DNA from: Zetaproteobacteria bacterium
GTDB lineage: Bacteria; Bdellovibrionota_B; Oligoflexia; Oligoflexales; Bog-1112
Direction of reading: 5' to 3'
Assembly (NCBI GenBank): GCA_947445855.1
Contig: CANFEH010000008.1
Location: 1-35,851 of the forward strand
Length of the DNA stretch: 35,851 bases
The translations under genes and the position numbers were made by a program. This document shows, piece by piece, positions 1 to 7,866 of this stretch (position 1 is the stretch's first letter; every line of letters begins with the position of its first letter). The notes under the pieces are model-generated. The model worked only from the letters and a program-made list of their open reading frames with translations. It did no database searches and was not told where the DNA came from.

Positions 1-221
1 AAATCTGTGGCACTTGGGATCATGCAGTATTCAGCTGTGAGCCAACCTCTCTGGTAGCGTTGTCCTCTGAGCCAAGAAGGGACACCATTTTCCATACTTA
101 CAGTGCAAAGAACAACCGTTCCTCCCATTTCGATAAGAACACTTCCTGCAGGGTTTTTTGTGAAATTTGGAACAAAACGAATAGGACGAATTTGTGTGGA
201 TACACGGCCATCAGCTCTCAT
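1..221 (-). CDS. rph: Ribonuclease PH, N-terminal part (cut by window start)
   Basis: This is the first 73 codons of a phosphorolytic 3'-5' exoribonuclease that trims tRNA 3' ends; the rest lies before base 1. The reading frame begins with ATG at 221-219 and opens with MRADGRVSTQIRPIRF, the family's usual MRxDGRxxxQxRP start. It continues through GSVLIEMGGTVVLC, LRGQ and GWLTAEYCMIPSAT, which match the first strands of the RNase PH fold and the GWLTAEYxMxPxAT block. The segment between LRGQ and GWLTAEY is slightly unusual (RYQR). A good ribosome binding site (AAGGGAG) lies 9 bases upstream. It is the last gene visible in the leftward purine operon, 61 bases after purF. Confidence 0.9.
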   Translation of the reverse strand, partial: MRADGRVSTQIRPIRFVPNFTKNPAGSVLIEMGGTVVLCTVSMENGVPSWLRGQRYQRGWLTAEYCMIPSATD

Positions 222-248
222 GGTCTAGGACTCCCTTATATAGTAAGA

Positions 249-271
249 GGACACAACGAAGTATTGTGTCC
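249..271 (-). other. Perfect hairpin between purF and rph
   Basis: GGACACAA at 249-256 and TTGTGTCC at 264-271 form a perfect 8-bp stem around a 7-base loop in the purF-rph intercistronic space. No U-run follows it on either strand, so it is not a typical intrinsic terminator. It could be an mRNA-stabilising or processing hairpin or a weak attenuator. Confidence 0.5.
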
Positions 272-282
272 CTGAAAAAAAT

Positions 283-1665
283 TTAGTCAGCAGGCGCGAC
301 AGGGATTTTACAAAAAATTTCTTCAGGGTACAAGCCATTAAAACAAGCATGACAGTGCTTTGTGCTAGTACCCTTCTCAAGGACTTTCTTTAAACTCTCA
401 AGACTTAAGAATTTGAGGGTATCCACACCAAGAATATCTGCCATTGCTGGGAGTTTGTTCTGAGCTGCTAGGAGATTATCTCTTGTGGGAGTGGAGACTC
501 CGTAGTGACATGAATAAGCAATAGGAGGAGAGCTAATTCTTAAGTGAATTTCTTTTGCACCTGCATCGCGAAGCAGGCGAATAATTTTACGACTAGTAGT
601 ACCTCGCACAATCGAGTCATCAATAACAACCACACTTTTATTTTTTAAAACAGAGCTCACAGGATTAAGCTTTAATTTTACGCGAAAGTCTCTAATCGCT
701 TGGGTTGGTTCTATAAAAGTGCGACCTACGTAGTGATTTCGCACAAGTCCTAGCTCAAGAGGGAGTCCAGAGGCTTCAGCATAGCCTATTGCTGCTGGAA
801 CACCTGAATCAGGAACAGCAATGACAACATCAACATCTAGTTTTTCTTCCTGAGCAAGAGCTTTTCCCATAGCTTTTCTATAAGTGTAGACGGTCTCTTT
901 TTCTAAAAGACTATCTGGTCTTGAAAAGTAGATAGGTTCAAAAGCGCAGTAACGAGGAGTGGTTTCTCTTGGAAGGCTTGTAGAAGAAAAATTTTCACAG
1001 TTGATAGAAAGAAGCTCTCCTGGTCTCACATCTCTTAAGTACTCAGCATCAAGAAGATCAAGAGCACAACTCTCACTGGCTAAAATAAAAGCTTTTCCTC
1101 TTCTACCAAAAACAAGTGGTCTAAAACCAAAAGGATCTCTTATTCCATAAAGTTTTTTTTGTGTGGCTAAAACAATAGAATAAGCGCCGTATATACGTTT
1201 TGAGACTTCTTTTAGACACTCTTCTAGTGTATCAACTTTTGTTCTTGCAATGAGATGCAGGATAACTTCAGAGTCGCTTGTTGAGGTGAAAATACTTCCT
1301 TTTTCTTCTAGTTCTTGTCTCAGTTCTTTAGCGTTTGTGAGATTCCCATTGTGAGCGATAGTGATAGAGCCAAACTTAGCACTTCGGAATAAAAAAGGTT
1401 GGATATTATAAGCAGAGTGCCCTCCTTGTGTAGCGTACCGAACATGTCCAATGGCAAGATCTCCTGGAAGTTTTTTTAAAGTATCTTCTTTGAACACATC
1501 ATTCACAAGACCAAAACCTTTGTGAGAAGAAAGATCACCATCTTCACCTGTGGTGAATGAAACAATTCCGCAAGCCTCCTGTCCTCTATGCTGAAGAGCA
1601 TAAAGACCAAAGTAAGCAAGTTGTGATGCCAGAGGATCTCCGATAATTCCGATAATTCCACACAT
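283..1665 (-). CDS. purF: Amidophosphoribosyltransferase
   Basis: PurF commits PRPP to purine synthesis by replacing its pyrophosphate with ammonia taken from glutamine, giving phosphoribosylamine. The protein has 460 residues. The N-terminal nucleophile Cys2 (MCGIIGIIG) heads a class-II glutamine amidotransferase domain (LQHRGQEACGI, AIGHVRYATQG, HNGNL). The C-terminal half is a type-I phosphoribosyltransferase with the PRPP loop VVVIDDSIVRGTTS. Cysteines in YCAFE, SCHYG and CHACFNG match the four iron-sulfur ligands of the Bacillus-type enzyme, so a [4Fe-4S] oxygen-sensitive form is likely. Here Cys2 follows Met directly, without the propeptide found in B. subtilis. The gene lies 9 bases downstream of purL in a leftward operon. 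Confidence 0.97.
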   Translation of the reverse strand: MCGIIGIIGDPLASQLAYFGLYALQHRGQEACGIVSFTTGEDGDLSSHKGFGLVNDVFKEDTLKKLPGDLAIGHVRYATQGGHSAYNIQPFLFRSAKFGSITIAHNGNLTNAKELRQELEEKGSIFTSTSDSEVILHLIARTKVDTLEECLKEVSKRIYGAYSIVLATQKKLYGIRDPFGFRPLVFGRRGKAFILASESCALDLLDAEYLRDVRPGELLSINCENFSSTSLPRETTPRYCAFEPIYFSRPDSLLEKETVYTYRKAMGKALAQEEKLDVDVVIAVPDSGVPAAIGYAEASGLPLELGLVRNHYVGRTFIEPTQAIRDFRVKLKLNPVSSVLKNKSVVVIDDSIVRGTTSRKIIRLLRDAGAKEIHLRISSPPIAYSCHYGVSTPTRDNLLAAQNKLPAMADILGVDTLKFLSLESLKKVLEKGTSTKHCHACFNGLYPEEIFCKIPVAPAD

Positions 1666-1674
1666 AGTGTCTCT

Positions 1675-3936
1675 TTAGTGAAAAAGTTCTTTTGTTTCTT
1701 TTTGAATTTTTTCTTTCAAAGAAAACAGCGAAATTGTTTCTTTGAGAAAAATAAGTTCATTCCCCTCTTTTTTGACACAAGCAATTTTTGTGAGCTTGTT
1801 TTTCTTTAGCTCTTTTCCTTTTTCTTCAAAATTTTCTTCAAAAGAAGGAGGAAGAGCAATAAGATAGCCTCCTACAATCCCTGCTAAATAAAGCTCAAGA
1901 TTTTTTTCATTGTCACAAAAAGTTTCCACATTCCCTGTGAACTGAGAGAGTCGTAAAAGGCTAGGCAGAACACCTTCTCTATCAACATCTTTGATTGCAA
2001 AAATATTTTCTTCTTTTGCAAGAGAGCAGATAAAATTGCTAGCTTCTTTTTCTGTTTCACATTGAATAGGTGTTAATATTTGTTTAGGTTGCTCGTACTT
2101 CAGAGTGTTCCACAAATGCGAGGCAGGAAGATTTGTCCCATTTTCTTTATAACTAAGAAAGTAAACTGTGAAATCTTTTTCTGAGCAAACAGCTCGTTTA
2201 GCAAGAAGAGGATTGTTATGCAGTCCAACGATACCTATCATGGGAGTTGGGAGAATACTCTTTCCATTTGTTTCGTTATAAAGACTTACATTCCCACTCA
2301 CAACTGGAGTTTCTAACTCTTTACAAGCTTGCGTGATTCCTTCTACAGCTTCAGCAAAAGACCACATAATTTCTGGAATCTCTGGATTTCCCCAGTTGAG
2401 GCAGTCTGTGATAGCAAGAGGAGTTGCTCCTGTAGCGATAATACTTCTAGCAACTTTGTAAACACTTTGTCTTGCACCTTCTCTTGGTTCAAGGCCGCAA
2501 TAATTCTCTAGACAATTAGCAGCAAGAGCAATTCCAACAGGCTGAGGAGAGCAGTTTGGCTCAAAGATTTCAAGGACACTAGCCCCTCCCCCTTCTTGAG
2601 AAAGAATTGTACGTAAGCCGACTTCATGATCATACTGCTCATAAATAGCTTCATGAGCTACTCTGCCTGCGCAAAGTTTTGTAATCATATGTTCAAGATT
2701 TTCTTTGAAAAAAAGAGTTTGCCAACTTTCGCTAGGAGATTTACAAGGAGAGGCTTCTCGTTGCTTCATAGGGCGTCTATAAAGCGGAGCCCTTTCCACA
2801 AGAGGTTCAACAAACATATCAATATGAAGTTTTTCATTAAAAACAGCTTCAACTTTTTTTGTGTCAGTGATCACACCAATTTTATTATAAGCAAGATCCC
2901 ATTTCTTAAAAACAGCTTCTAGTTCTTTTTGATGTTTTGGCTCTATGACCATAAGCATTCTTTCTTGCGATTCAGAAAGCATCAGCTCATAAGGACTCAT
3001 ACCAAAGGTTCTTGTAGGAACTTTGTTCAGATCAAGAAATACACCAGTTCCAGCGCGACTAGCCATTTCAAAAACAGAGGAAGTAAGTCCTGCTGCTCCC
3101 ATATCTTGAAGTCCCACAACAAGATTTTTTTCGAGGACTTCAAGAGTAGCTTCGAGGAGAAGTTTTTGAAAGAAAGGATCTCCTACTTGGACAGCAGATC
3201 TTTCTTCATCTTTTGTATCATCAAAACTAGCAGAAGCCATGGTTGCTCCATGAATACCGTCTCGTCCTGTAGCAGCTCCAACATAATAGATGAGATTGCC
3301 AACACCAGCTGCACTTCCCGTGAAAATTTTATCTTCATGAACAATGCCACAGGCCATAGCATTTACAAGAATATTTCCATTATAACTCGGATCAAAATGG
3401 GTTGAGCCTGCAACAGTGGGGACACCAACACAGTTTCCATAGTCTCCAATTCCCTTCACAACGTTTTCACAAAGCCAAGGACTTTTTGCGTGAGATTTTT
3501 CTCCGAAGCGAAGAGCATTAAGAAGAGCAACAGGTCTTGCTCCCATGCAAAAGACATCTCTTAGGATTCCTCCTACTCCAGTAGCAGCTCCTTGGTAAGG
3601 GTCGATGTAACTTGGGTGATTGTGGCTTTCCATTTTAAAAGCAAGACAGAGTTTGTCTTTAAGACGAACAACTCCTGCATTTTCTCCTGGTCCCATGATA
3701 ACATGAGGGCCTTTTGTAGGAAATTTTTTCAAGTGAACACGAGAAGATTTATAGCTACAGTGCTCACTCCACATAGCAGAAAAAACTCCTAGCTCAGCAA
3801 GAGTTGGTTGTCTTTCTAAAATTGAAAGAATATTTTCATGATCTTCTTTTGTAATTTTATGAGCTGCTAGGAGTGCCTCTAAATGAGAAGTCTCTGCGTG
3901 TGCAAAAGGAGCTCTATCTGTAATAACTTTGTTCAT
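1675..3936 (-). CDS. purL: Phosphoribosylformylglycinamidine synthase, large subunit (small-type PurL)
   Basis: PurL converts FGAR to FGAM using ATP and ammonia supplied by PurQ; PurS bridges the subunits. At 753 residues it is the Bacillus/alphaproteobacterial-type subunit, not the roughly 1300-residue fused enzyme. Visible blocks are MWSEHCSYKSS, HNHPSYIDPYQGAATGVGG, the glycine-rich GRDGIHGATMAS, DMGAAGLTSS and LMLSESQERML. The second AIRS-like half has NWGNPEIPE and SGNVSLYNET. Its length fits the presence of separate purS and purQ immediately upstream. The ATG at 3936 is preceded by GGAAAG at 5 bases. The C-terminal ~60 residues are Lys/Glu-rich and less recognisable. Confidence 0.97.
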   Translation of the reverse strand: MNKVITDRAPFAHAETSHLEALLAAHKITKEDHENILSILERQPTLAELGVFSAMWSEHCSYKSSRVHLKKFPTKGPHVIMGPGENAGVVRLKDKLCLAFKMESHNHPSYIDPYQGAATGVGGILRDVFCMGARPVALLNALRFGEKSHAKSPWLCENVVKGIGDYGNCVGVPTVAGSTHFDPSYNGNILVNAMACGIVHEDKIFTGSAAGVGNLIYYVGAATGRDGIHGATMASASFDDTKDEERSAVQVGDPFFQKLLLEATLEVLEKNLVVGLQDMGAAGLTSSVFEMASRAGTGVFLDLNKVPTRTFGMSPYELMLSESQERMLMVIEPKHQKELEAVFKKWDLAYNKIGVITDTKKVEAVFNEKLHIDMFVEPLVERAPLYRRPMKQREASPCKSPSESWQTLFFKENLEHMITKLCAGRVAHEAIYEQYDHEVGLRTILSQEGGGASVLEIFEPNCSPQPVGIALAANCLENYCGLEPREGARQSVYKVARSIIATGATPLAITDCLNWGNPEIPEIMWSFAEAVEGITQACKELETPVVSGNVSLYNETNGKSILPTPMIGIVGLHNNPLLAKRAVCSEKDFTVYFLSYKENGTNLPASHLWNTLKYEQPKQILTPIQCETEKEASNFICSLAKEENIFAIKDVDREGVLPSLLRLSQFTGNVETFCDNEKNLELYLAGIVGGYLIALPPSFEENFEEKGKELKKNKLTKIACVKKEGNELIFLKETISLFSLKEKIQKETKELFH

Positions 3937-3964
3937 GATCTTTCCAATATCAAAGTGATAAAAG

Positions 3965-4642
3965 TTAAAGGGCTTGTGATAAGAAGTATTCTAAAATTTT
4001 TTTTCCGTCTGTGGAGATCCTTCTGTGAGGAAGTGCAGCTCTTTCAGGATGAGGCATCATGCCAAGAATCTTTCCACAAGGAGATGAGATCCCAGCAATG
4101 TCTTTTGCAGATCCATTCGGATTGTTTTCATAGGTAAGAAGAATTTGATCATTATCTTCCAAATTTTTTAATCCATTTGCATCAAGATAGTAGCGACCAT
4201 CTTTATGAGCTACCGGTATGTCTAAGGTTTTTTCAGAAACAATTTTTTTCCAAAGAAAATCTTTTTTTGAAGAAATAAGTTTTGTTTTTTTACAAATAAA
4301 TTGATTCTGACTATTTCTGAGAAGAGTGCCTGGCAAAAGACCTGACTCTGTCAAAATTTGGAAACCATTACAGATACCAAGAATTGACCCGCCTTTTTTA
4401 GCGTGTTCTCTAATGGCAGTCATTATAGGAGAAAAAGAAGCTAATGCACCAGAGCGCAAGTAATCACCATAAGAAAACCCTCCTGGCAAAATCAAACCTC
4501 TTACTTTTGGAAGAGAAACTTCTGTGTGCCAAACTTTTAGAAGCCCTATTCCAAAAATATCTTTGAAAGCCCTTTCACAATCACGATCACAGTTAGATCC
4601 AGGGTACAGAATAATTGCAACTTGAGAGGAAGATCCGTTCAT
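3965..4642 (-). CDS. purQ: Phosphoribosylformylglycinamidine synthase, glutaminase subunit
   Basis: PurQ is the class-I glutamine amidotransferase that releases ammonia for PurL. The 225-residue protein shows YPGSNCDRD, PGGFSYGDYLRSGA, the nucleophile elbow GICNGFQIL and the C-terminal MMPHPERA carrying catalytic His and Glu. Its start codon overlaps the purS stop by four bases (ATGA), which implies translational coupling. purL follows 28 bases downstream. Confidence 0.97.
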   Translation of the reverse strand: MNGSSSQVAIILYPGSNCDRDCERAFKDIFGIGLLKVWHTEVSLPKVRGLILPGGFSYGDYLRSGALASFSPIMTAIREHAKKGGSILGICNGFQILTESGLLPGTLLRNSQNQFICKKTKLISSKKDFLWKKIVSEKTLDIPVAHKDGRYYLDANGLKNLEDNDQILLTYENNPNGSAKDIAGISSPCGKILGMMPHPERAALPHRRISTDGKKILEYFLSQAL

Positions 4643-4905
4643 AAATTATTTCCTTGGACACCTTGCTCAGCATCAATTTTTTGAATAACGTAGATTTCTG
4701 AAAGCGGATTAGTGAGATAATTTCTGGCAAGATTTTCAACTTCTTCTAAGGAATCGCTTTTGTCTTCTAATTCTAAGAAAAACGTTTTAGAGATAGTTAT
4801 GTTTTTTATCGCTGAAAACCCTTTTTTCCTTAGGCTTTGCTCAACAGCTCGGGCTTCTGGGTCGAGAATTTCTTTCTTAAATGCAACATCAATTTTATAC
4901 TTCAT
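4639..4905 (-). CDS. purS: Phosphoribosylformylglycinamidine synthase, PurS subunit
   Basis: PurS is a small dimeric ferredoxin-like protein that holds PurL and PurQ together. The 88-residue product starts MKYKIDVAFKKEILDPEA and includes GFSAIKNITISK and the usual C-terminal NPLSEIYVI. An ATG at 4971 in the same frame would add 22 residues (MKSRKEYGK...) that no PurS has; the ATG at 4905, where family similarity begins, is preferred. It appears to be the first gene of the leftward operon purS-purQ-purL-purF-rph, so the promoter should lie between it and the divergent gene starting at 5013. Confidence 0.9.
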   Translation of the reverse strand: MKYKIDVAFKKEILDPEARAVEQSLRKKGFSAIKNITISKTFFLELEDKSDSLEEVENLARNYLTNPLSEIYVIQKIDAEQGVQGNNL

Positions 4906-5012
4906 AGCCAGGTTATTCCTTTGGAGTTTATAAGGAGGAAAAATTTTACCGTATTCTTTTCTAGATTTCAATTTCTTTCCTTGAGAAGAGTTTTAAAAAA
5001 GGAGAATGCGCT

Positions 5013-5927
5013 TTGTTTGTTAAACTGTCTGAGCTTTTATTTCTTTTGATTCTTTCAGAGAATACTCTTTTTGGAAGTTTACTAGAAGATTTTAACAGAG
5101 ATGAGTCTCCTAGAGAGATTTTTTCAGCGACTGATTTTCTAAAACAAGCTATGAGAGAAGTGAAAGAAACAGCTGAACTAGGAAAAGACGCTCTTAAAAT
5201 GCTAGAAGAACAAGGAGAAACGCTCGCTAAAGTTGAGAACTGTCATGACAATGAACTTGTTCCAAGCTTAAATCAAACAGACATGCTCCTTCATAACTTA
5301 TCTTGTGGTGTAAAAGAATTTTTTTTGGGAAATGCAAAGTTTTCAAAAGAAAGAACTCTTAGAATTCTAGAAAAAAATGAAGAATACGCTCATGTAAGAA
5401 CGTGGAAATTCCCAAAAGGATGGGTGTGGGAAGAAAGAGTTATTGGACTTAAACACAAAAGTCTTATTGTTTATGGAAAGATACTTCAATACAATTACGC
5501 TAAATTAATCCCTCTTGGAAAAGCTAGTCTAAGAGAAATAAAAAATTCTGAATCCAACGATAGGCAGTTTGGTGTCGAAGTTTCTTATCAGAGGATAAAA
5601 ATTTCATTTTTCTTTTACAAGAAAGAAACAATGCTTTTTTGGAAAAACAAAATATCTAGTTATATCCAGCAAAAAAAAACAACACTTGAAACATCAACTT
5701 CAGAGAAAAAATCAAATTTGAATGATGGGTTTACGGCTGAAGATCACAAAGCTTTAGATAATATTCATGAGTCCCTCGATGAAATATTAGAAATAAGTAA
5801 AAGAATTGGAGAGGCTACGGACTCTCAAACAAGACAGATTAGTCGCATTTCAGGGGGAGTGGGTAACAGTCTTGAAACTATTCAAACTCAAAAAGAACGA
5901 TTACGAAAAATTCATAATCGTTTTTAA
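5013..5927 (+). CDS. Exported SNAP-25-like Qbc-SNARE mimic with PH-like insert
   Basis: The 304-residue protein has a hydrophobic N-terminal export signal (about 1-21), then two SNARE-like helices flanking a PH-like segment. First helix (about 41-100): MLEEQGETLAKVE at 63-75 closely resembles MLDEQGEQLERIE of SNAP-25; Q67 sits at the zero layer. Second helix (about 244-301): IGEATDSQTRQISRI at 265-279 resembles MGNEIDTQNRQIDRI, with zero-layer Q272. Layer positions L248, I251, L255, I258, I265, Q272, I276, I279, V283, I290, L297 and I300 keep the 3-4 spacing. Residues about 135-222 look like a PH fold: basic strands, then a last helix with Trp210. The downstream half of the first helix has a weaker register. 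The TTG start is supported by AAGGAG 8 bases upstream. The nearby ATG at 5006 hits a stop after five codons. The 5-phosphatase gene follows 39 bases downstream, probably in the same operon. The SNARE assignment rests on motif comparison from memory. Confidence 0.75.
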   Translation: MFVKLSELLFLLILSENTLFGSLLEDFNRDESPREIFSATDFLKQAMREVKETAELGKDALKMLEEQGETLAKVENCHDNELVPSLNQTDMLLHNLSCGVKEFFLGNAKFSKERTLRILEKNEEYAHVRTWKFPKGWVWEERVIGLKHKSLIVYGKILQYNYAKLIPLGKASLREIKNSESNDRQFGVEVSYQRIKISFFFYKKETMLFWKNKISSYIQQKKTTLETSTSEKKSNLNDGFTAEDHKALDNIHESLDEILEISKRIGEATDSQTRQISRISGGVGNSLETIQTQKERLRKIHNRF

Positions 5928-5966
5928 CGACTTACTTTTTCTTCTTTTATTTAAGAAAGGTTTTTT

Positions 5967-7112
5967 GTGAAGCGTTTTTTTTGTGTAATTTCTTTTTTCT
6001 TTCTTTCTCATTGTGGGAAGCTTGTGTCTCCTTTTTTTATCAAACAGAGCCTATCAAAAGAAGATTTTTTTGATAAAAGTATTTTTGTTGTCACTTGGAA
6101 CTCTGAGTACAGTTCAGGCTCAAAAGAAATAGTAGAAATATTCAAAGAAAAAATTTTAAGTTTCTACAAAAAGCCAGAAGTTCTAGCTGTGTGTGTTCAG
6201 GAAGCTAAAGAAGAAAAGAAAATAAAAAGAAATTTAGGAAGGAGGCTTAAAAACGAGCTAAAAGAATATAGCCTCCTAGGAGAAGAAAAAATTACGGGGA
6301 TCACAAAAATTTTTAAAGGAAGAAATTTCACAGGACTCACTCTTCTTGTTCGAAAAGATTTTCTAAAAAAAATAAAACTCTCCACAGTAGTGAAGGGGAA
6401 ACACCAACCCAATCTATTTAGGGGTACTAAAGGAGGAATTTGGATAAGTTTTAATTACAAAGGGTCTGAGACTCCTCTTGTTGTAGCTTGTACTCACTTA
6501 AGTGCAAAAAATAAAGAAACTAGAAAAGAAAATTTAGTATCTCTCACTTCTGCACTTCATAAGACTAAGAGTGATAAAATAATTTTATCAGGGGACACTA
6601 ACTATAGACTTGATAGAAAAACTTTAGGAATAAAAGTTTCAGAAAACAAAAAAGAAAATATAACGGTAAAAGAATTTACTCTAAATTATTTGCTTAGAGG
6701 AAATCAGGGTTTTCTTGATCTTTCCCATGGGAGTTTACTCGAAAAAGATTTTAACGAGACTCATTTTGACTGTTCTGGGTATGAAGATCCTTTTATTTTG
6801 AGAGATTATTACCCGCCTACATATAAGCTTAGTTATAAGTCACAGCAAGATAAAGGTGCTTGTGCTCGTTACAAAAGGACAGCACTTAAAAAAATAGTAA
6901 ATAAAGAGCAAAAGTATAAAGATGCAAAAGCTTGCTATTTCTCAGGAAAAAAGGATAGTGATCCCGTTTCTCTCAAAGCTTGGGAACTTAACATCGGTTA
7001 TTTAGATCAGGTTTGTATAAAAAAAGAAGGAAAAATCAAGAAAATTTTTCAAGGAAGTTTTCCTGTTTTTGAATCTGATCACACGCCCGTTTGGTCTCTT
7101 CTTGCTTTTTAA
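5967..7112 (+). CDS. Exported inositol-polyphosphate 5-phosphatase (eukaryotic-type IPPc domain)
   Basis: This 381-residue protein has nearly every signature of the eukaryotic inositol polyphosphate 5-phosphatases, which remove the 5-phosphate from phosphoinositides or soluble inositol phosphates with Mg2+. In order: VVTWN (41-45), VQE with E79, GTKGGIW (153-159), CTHLSA with H177, SGDTNYRLD with D210 and N212, PPTYK (283-287), LDQV with D347 in place of the usual DRIL, and SDHTPVW with D371 and H372. Catalytic and metal residues are therefore kept. Oddities are Thr211 instead of Leu/Phe in the GDxNYR box, loss of Arg after D347, and a Lys/Cys-rich insert (about 290-335). The N-terminus is a signal peptide with Cys16 after LSH, an imperfect lipobox. 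The GTG start has AGAAAGG 6 bases upstream. Location next to a SNARE/PH-like protein suggests both act on host membranes. Confidence 0.9.
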   Translation: MKRFFCVISFFFLSHCGKLVSPFFIKQSLSKEDFFDKSIFVVTWNSEYSSGSKEIVEIFKEKILSFYKKPEVLAVCVQEAKEEKKIKRNLGRRLKNELKEYSLLGEEKITGITKIFKGRNFTGLTLLVRKDFLKKIKLSTVVKGKHQPNLFRGTKGGIWISFNYKGSETPLVVACTHLSAKNKETRKENLVSLTSALHKTKSDKIILSGDTNYRLDRKTLGIKVSENKKENITVKEFTLNYLLRGNQGFLDLSHGSLLEKDFNETHFDCSGYEDPFILRDYYPPTYKLSYKSQQDKGACARYKRTALKKIVNKEQKYKDAKACYFSGKKDSDPVSLKAWELNIGYLDQVCIKKEGKIKKIFQGSFPVFESDHTPVWSLLAF

Positions 7113-7125
7113 AAAGAAATGAATT

Positions 7126-7866
7126 TTACCCTAAACTTGCTTTTAAAAACTCAAGATTGAGTTGGGCTATAGAATCTGCAGAAATTTCTTTTGGACACAC
7201 TGCTTCGCATTCAAGAGTGTTTGTGCAGTGACCAAAACCAGCTTCATCCATTGCTTCGACCATAGCTTTAGCTCGTTTTTTCTTTTCTATTTGTCCTTGT
7301 GGAAGATGAGCTAAGTGAACAGCTTTTGCTGAAAGAAAAAGAAGAGCTGAGCCATTTTTACAAGCAGCAACACAGGCGCCACAACCAATACAAGCAGCAG
7401 CGTCCATAGCTTTGTCAGCATCTTCTTTTGATATTAACTGGTTGTTAGCATCAGGTACTGGGCCTGTGTTGACACTGATAAAACCACCTGCTTCAATAAT
7501 TTTATCAAGACCTTTTCTGTTCACCACAAGGTCTTTAATCACAGGAAAAGCTTTCGCTCGCCAAGGCTCAATATAAACATGCTCTCCATCTTTAAAGCTT
7601 CTCATATGAAGCTGGCATGTGGTTGTGGCTTTTTCTGGTCCATGGGGAACGCCATTAATCACAAGAGAGCAAGCTCCGCAAATACCTTCGCGACAGTCAT
7701 GTTCAAAGGCAACTGCCACTTCTCCCCTGGAGACAATTTCTTCATTTAGTAAATCGAGCATTTCAAGAAAAGACATATCAGGAGAAACATGATCTAATTC
7801 ATAGGTTTTAAATTCACCTGGATCGTTTTTTGTTTCTTGACGCCAAACATGAAGTGTTAGTTTCAT
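7126..7866 (-). CDS. sdhB: Succinate dehydrogenase/fumarate reductase iron-sulfur subunit
   Basis: SdhB passes electrons between the flavin of SdhA and the membrane haem subunit. The 246-residue protein carries all three cluster sites: [15 protein letters not shown] for [2Fe-2S], [15 protein letters not shown] for [4Fe-4S] and [14 protein letters not shown] for [3Fe-4S]. The longer spacing and VAACKNGSA block match the b558 (Bacteroidetes/deltaproteobacterial/chlamydial) type rather than the enterobacterial type. Its ATG directly abuts the sdhA stop codon, so translation is coupled. The 3' end converges on the 5-phosphatase gene with 13 bases between them. Confidence 0.95.
   Translation of the reverse strand: MKLTLHVWRQETKNDPGEFKTYELDHVSPDMSFLEMLDLLNEEIVSRGEVAVAFEHDCREGICGACSLVINGVPHGPEKATTTCQLHMRSFKDGEHVYIEPWRAKAFPVIKDLVVNRKGLDKIIEAGGFISVNTGPVPDANNQLISKEDADKAMDAAACIGCGACVAACKNGSALLFLSAKAVHLAHLPQGQIEKKKRAKAMVEAMDEAGFGHCTNTLECEAVCPKEISADSIAQLNLEFLKASLG

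Noticed and set aside
249-271. Intrinsic terminator between purF and rph
   Set aside because: The stem is strong, but no U-run follows on either strand and rph has its own good ribosome binding site within the same transcript.
60-275. 71-codon plus-strand frame at the window start
   Set aside because: The opposite strand holds the conserved N-terminus of RNase PH.
2929-3405. 158-codon plus-strand frame inside purL
   Set aside because: It lies antisense to a highly conserved enzyme, is low-complexity Ser/Lys/Phe-rich, and has no ribosome binding site.
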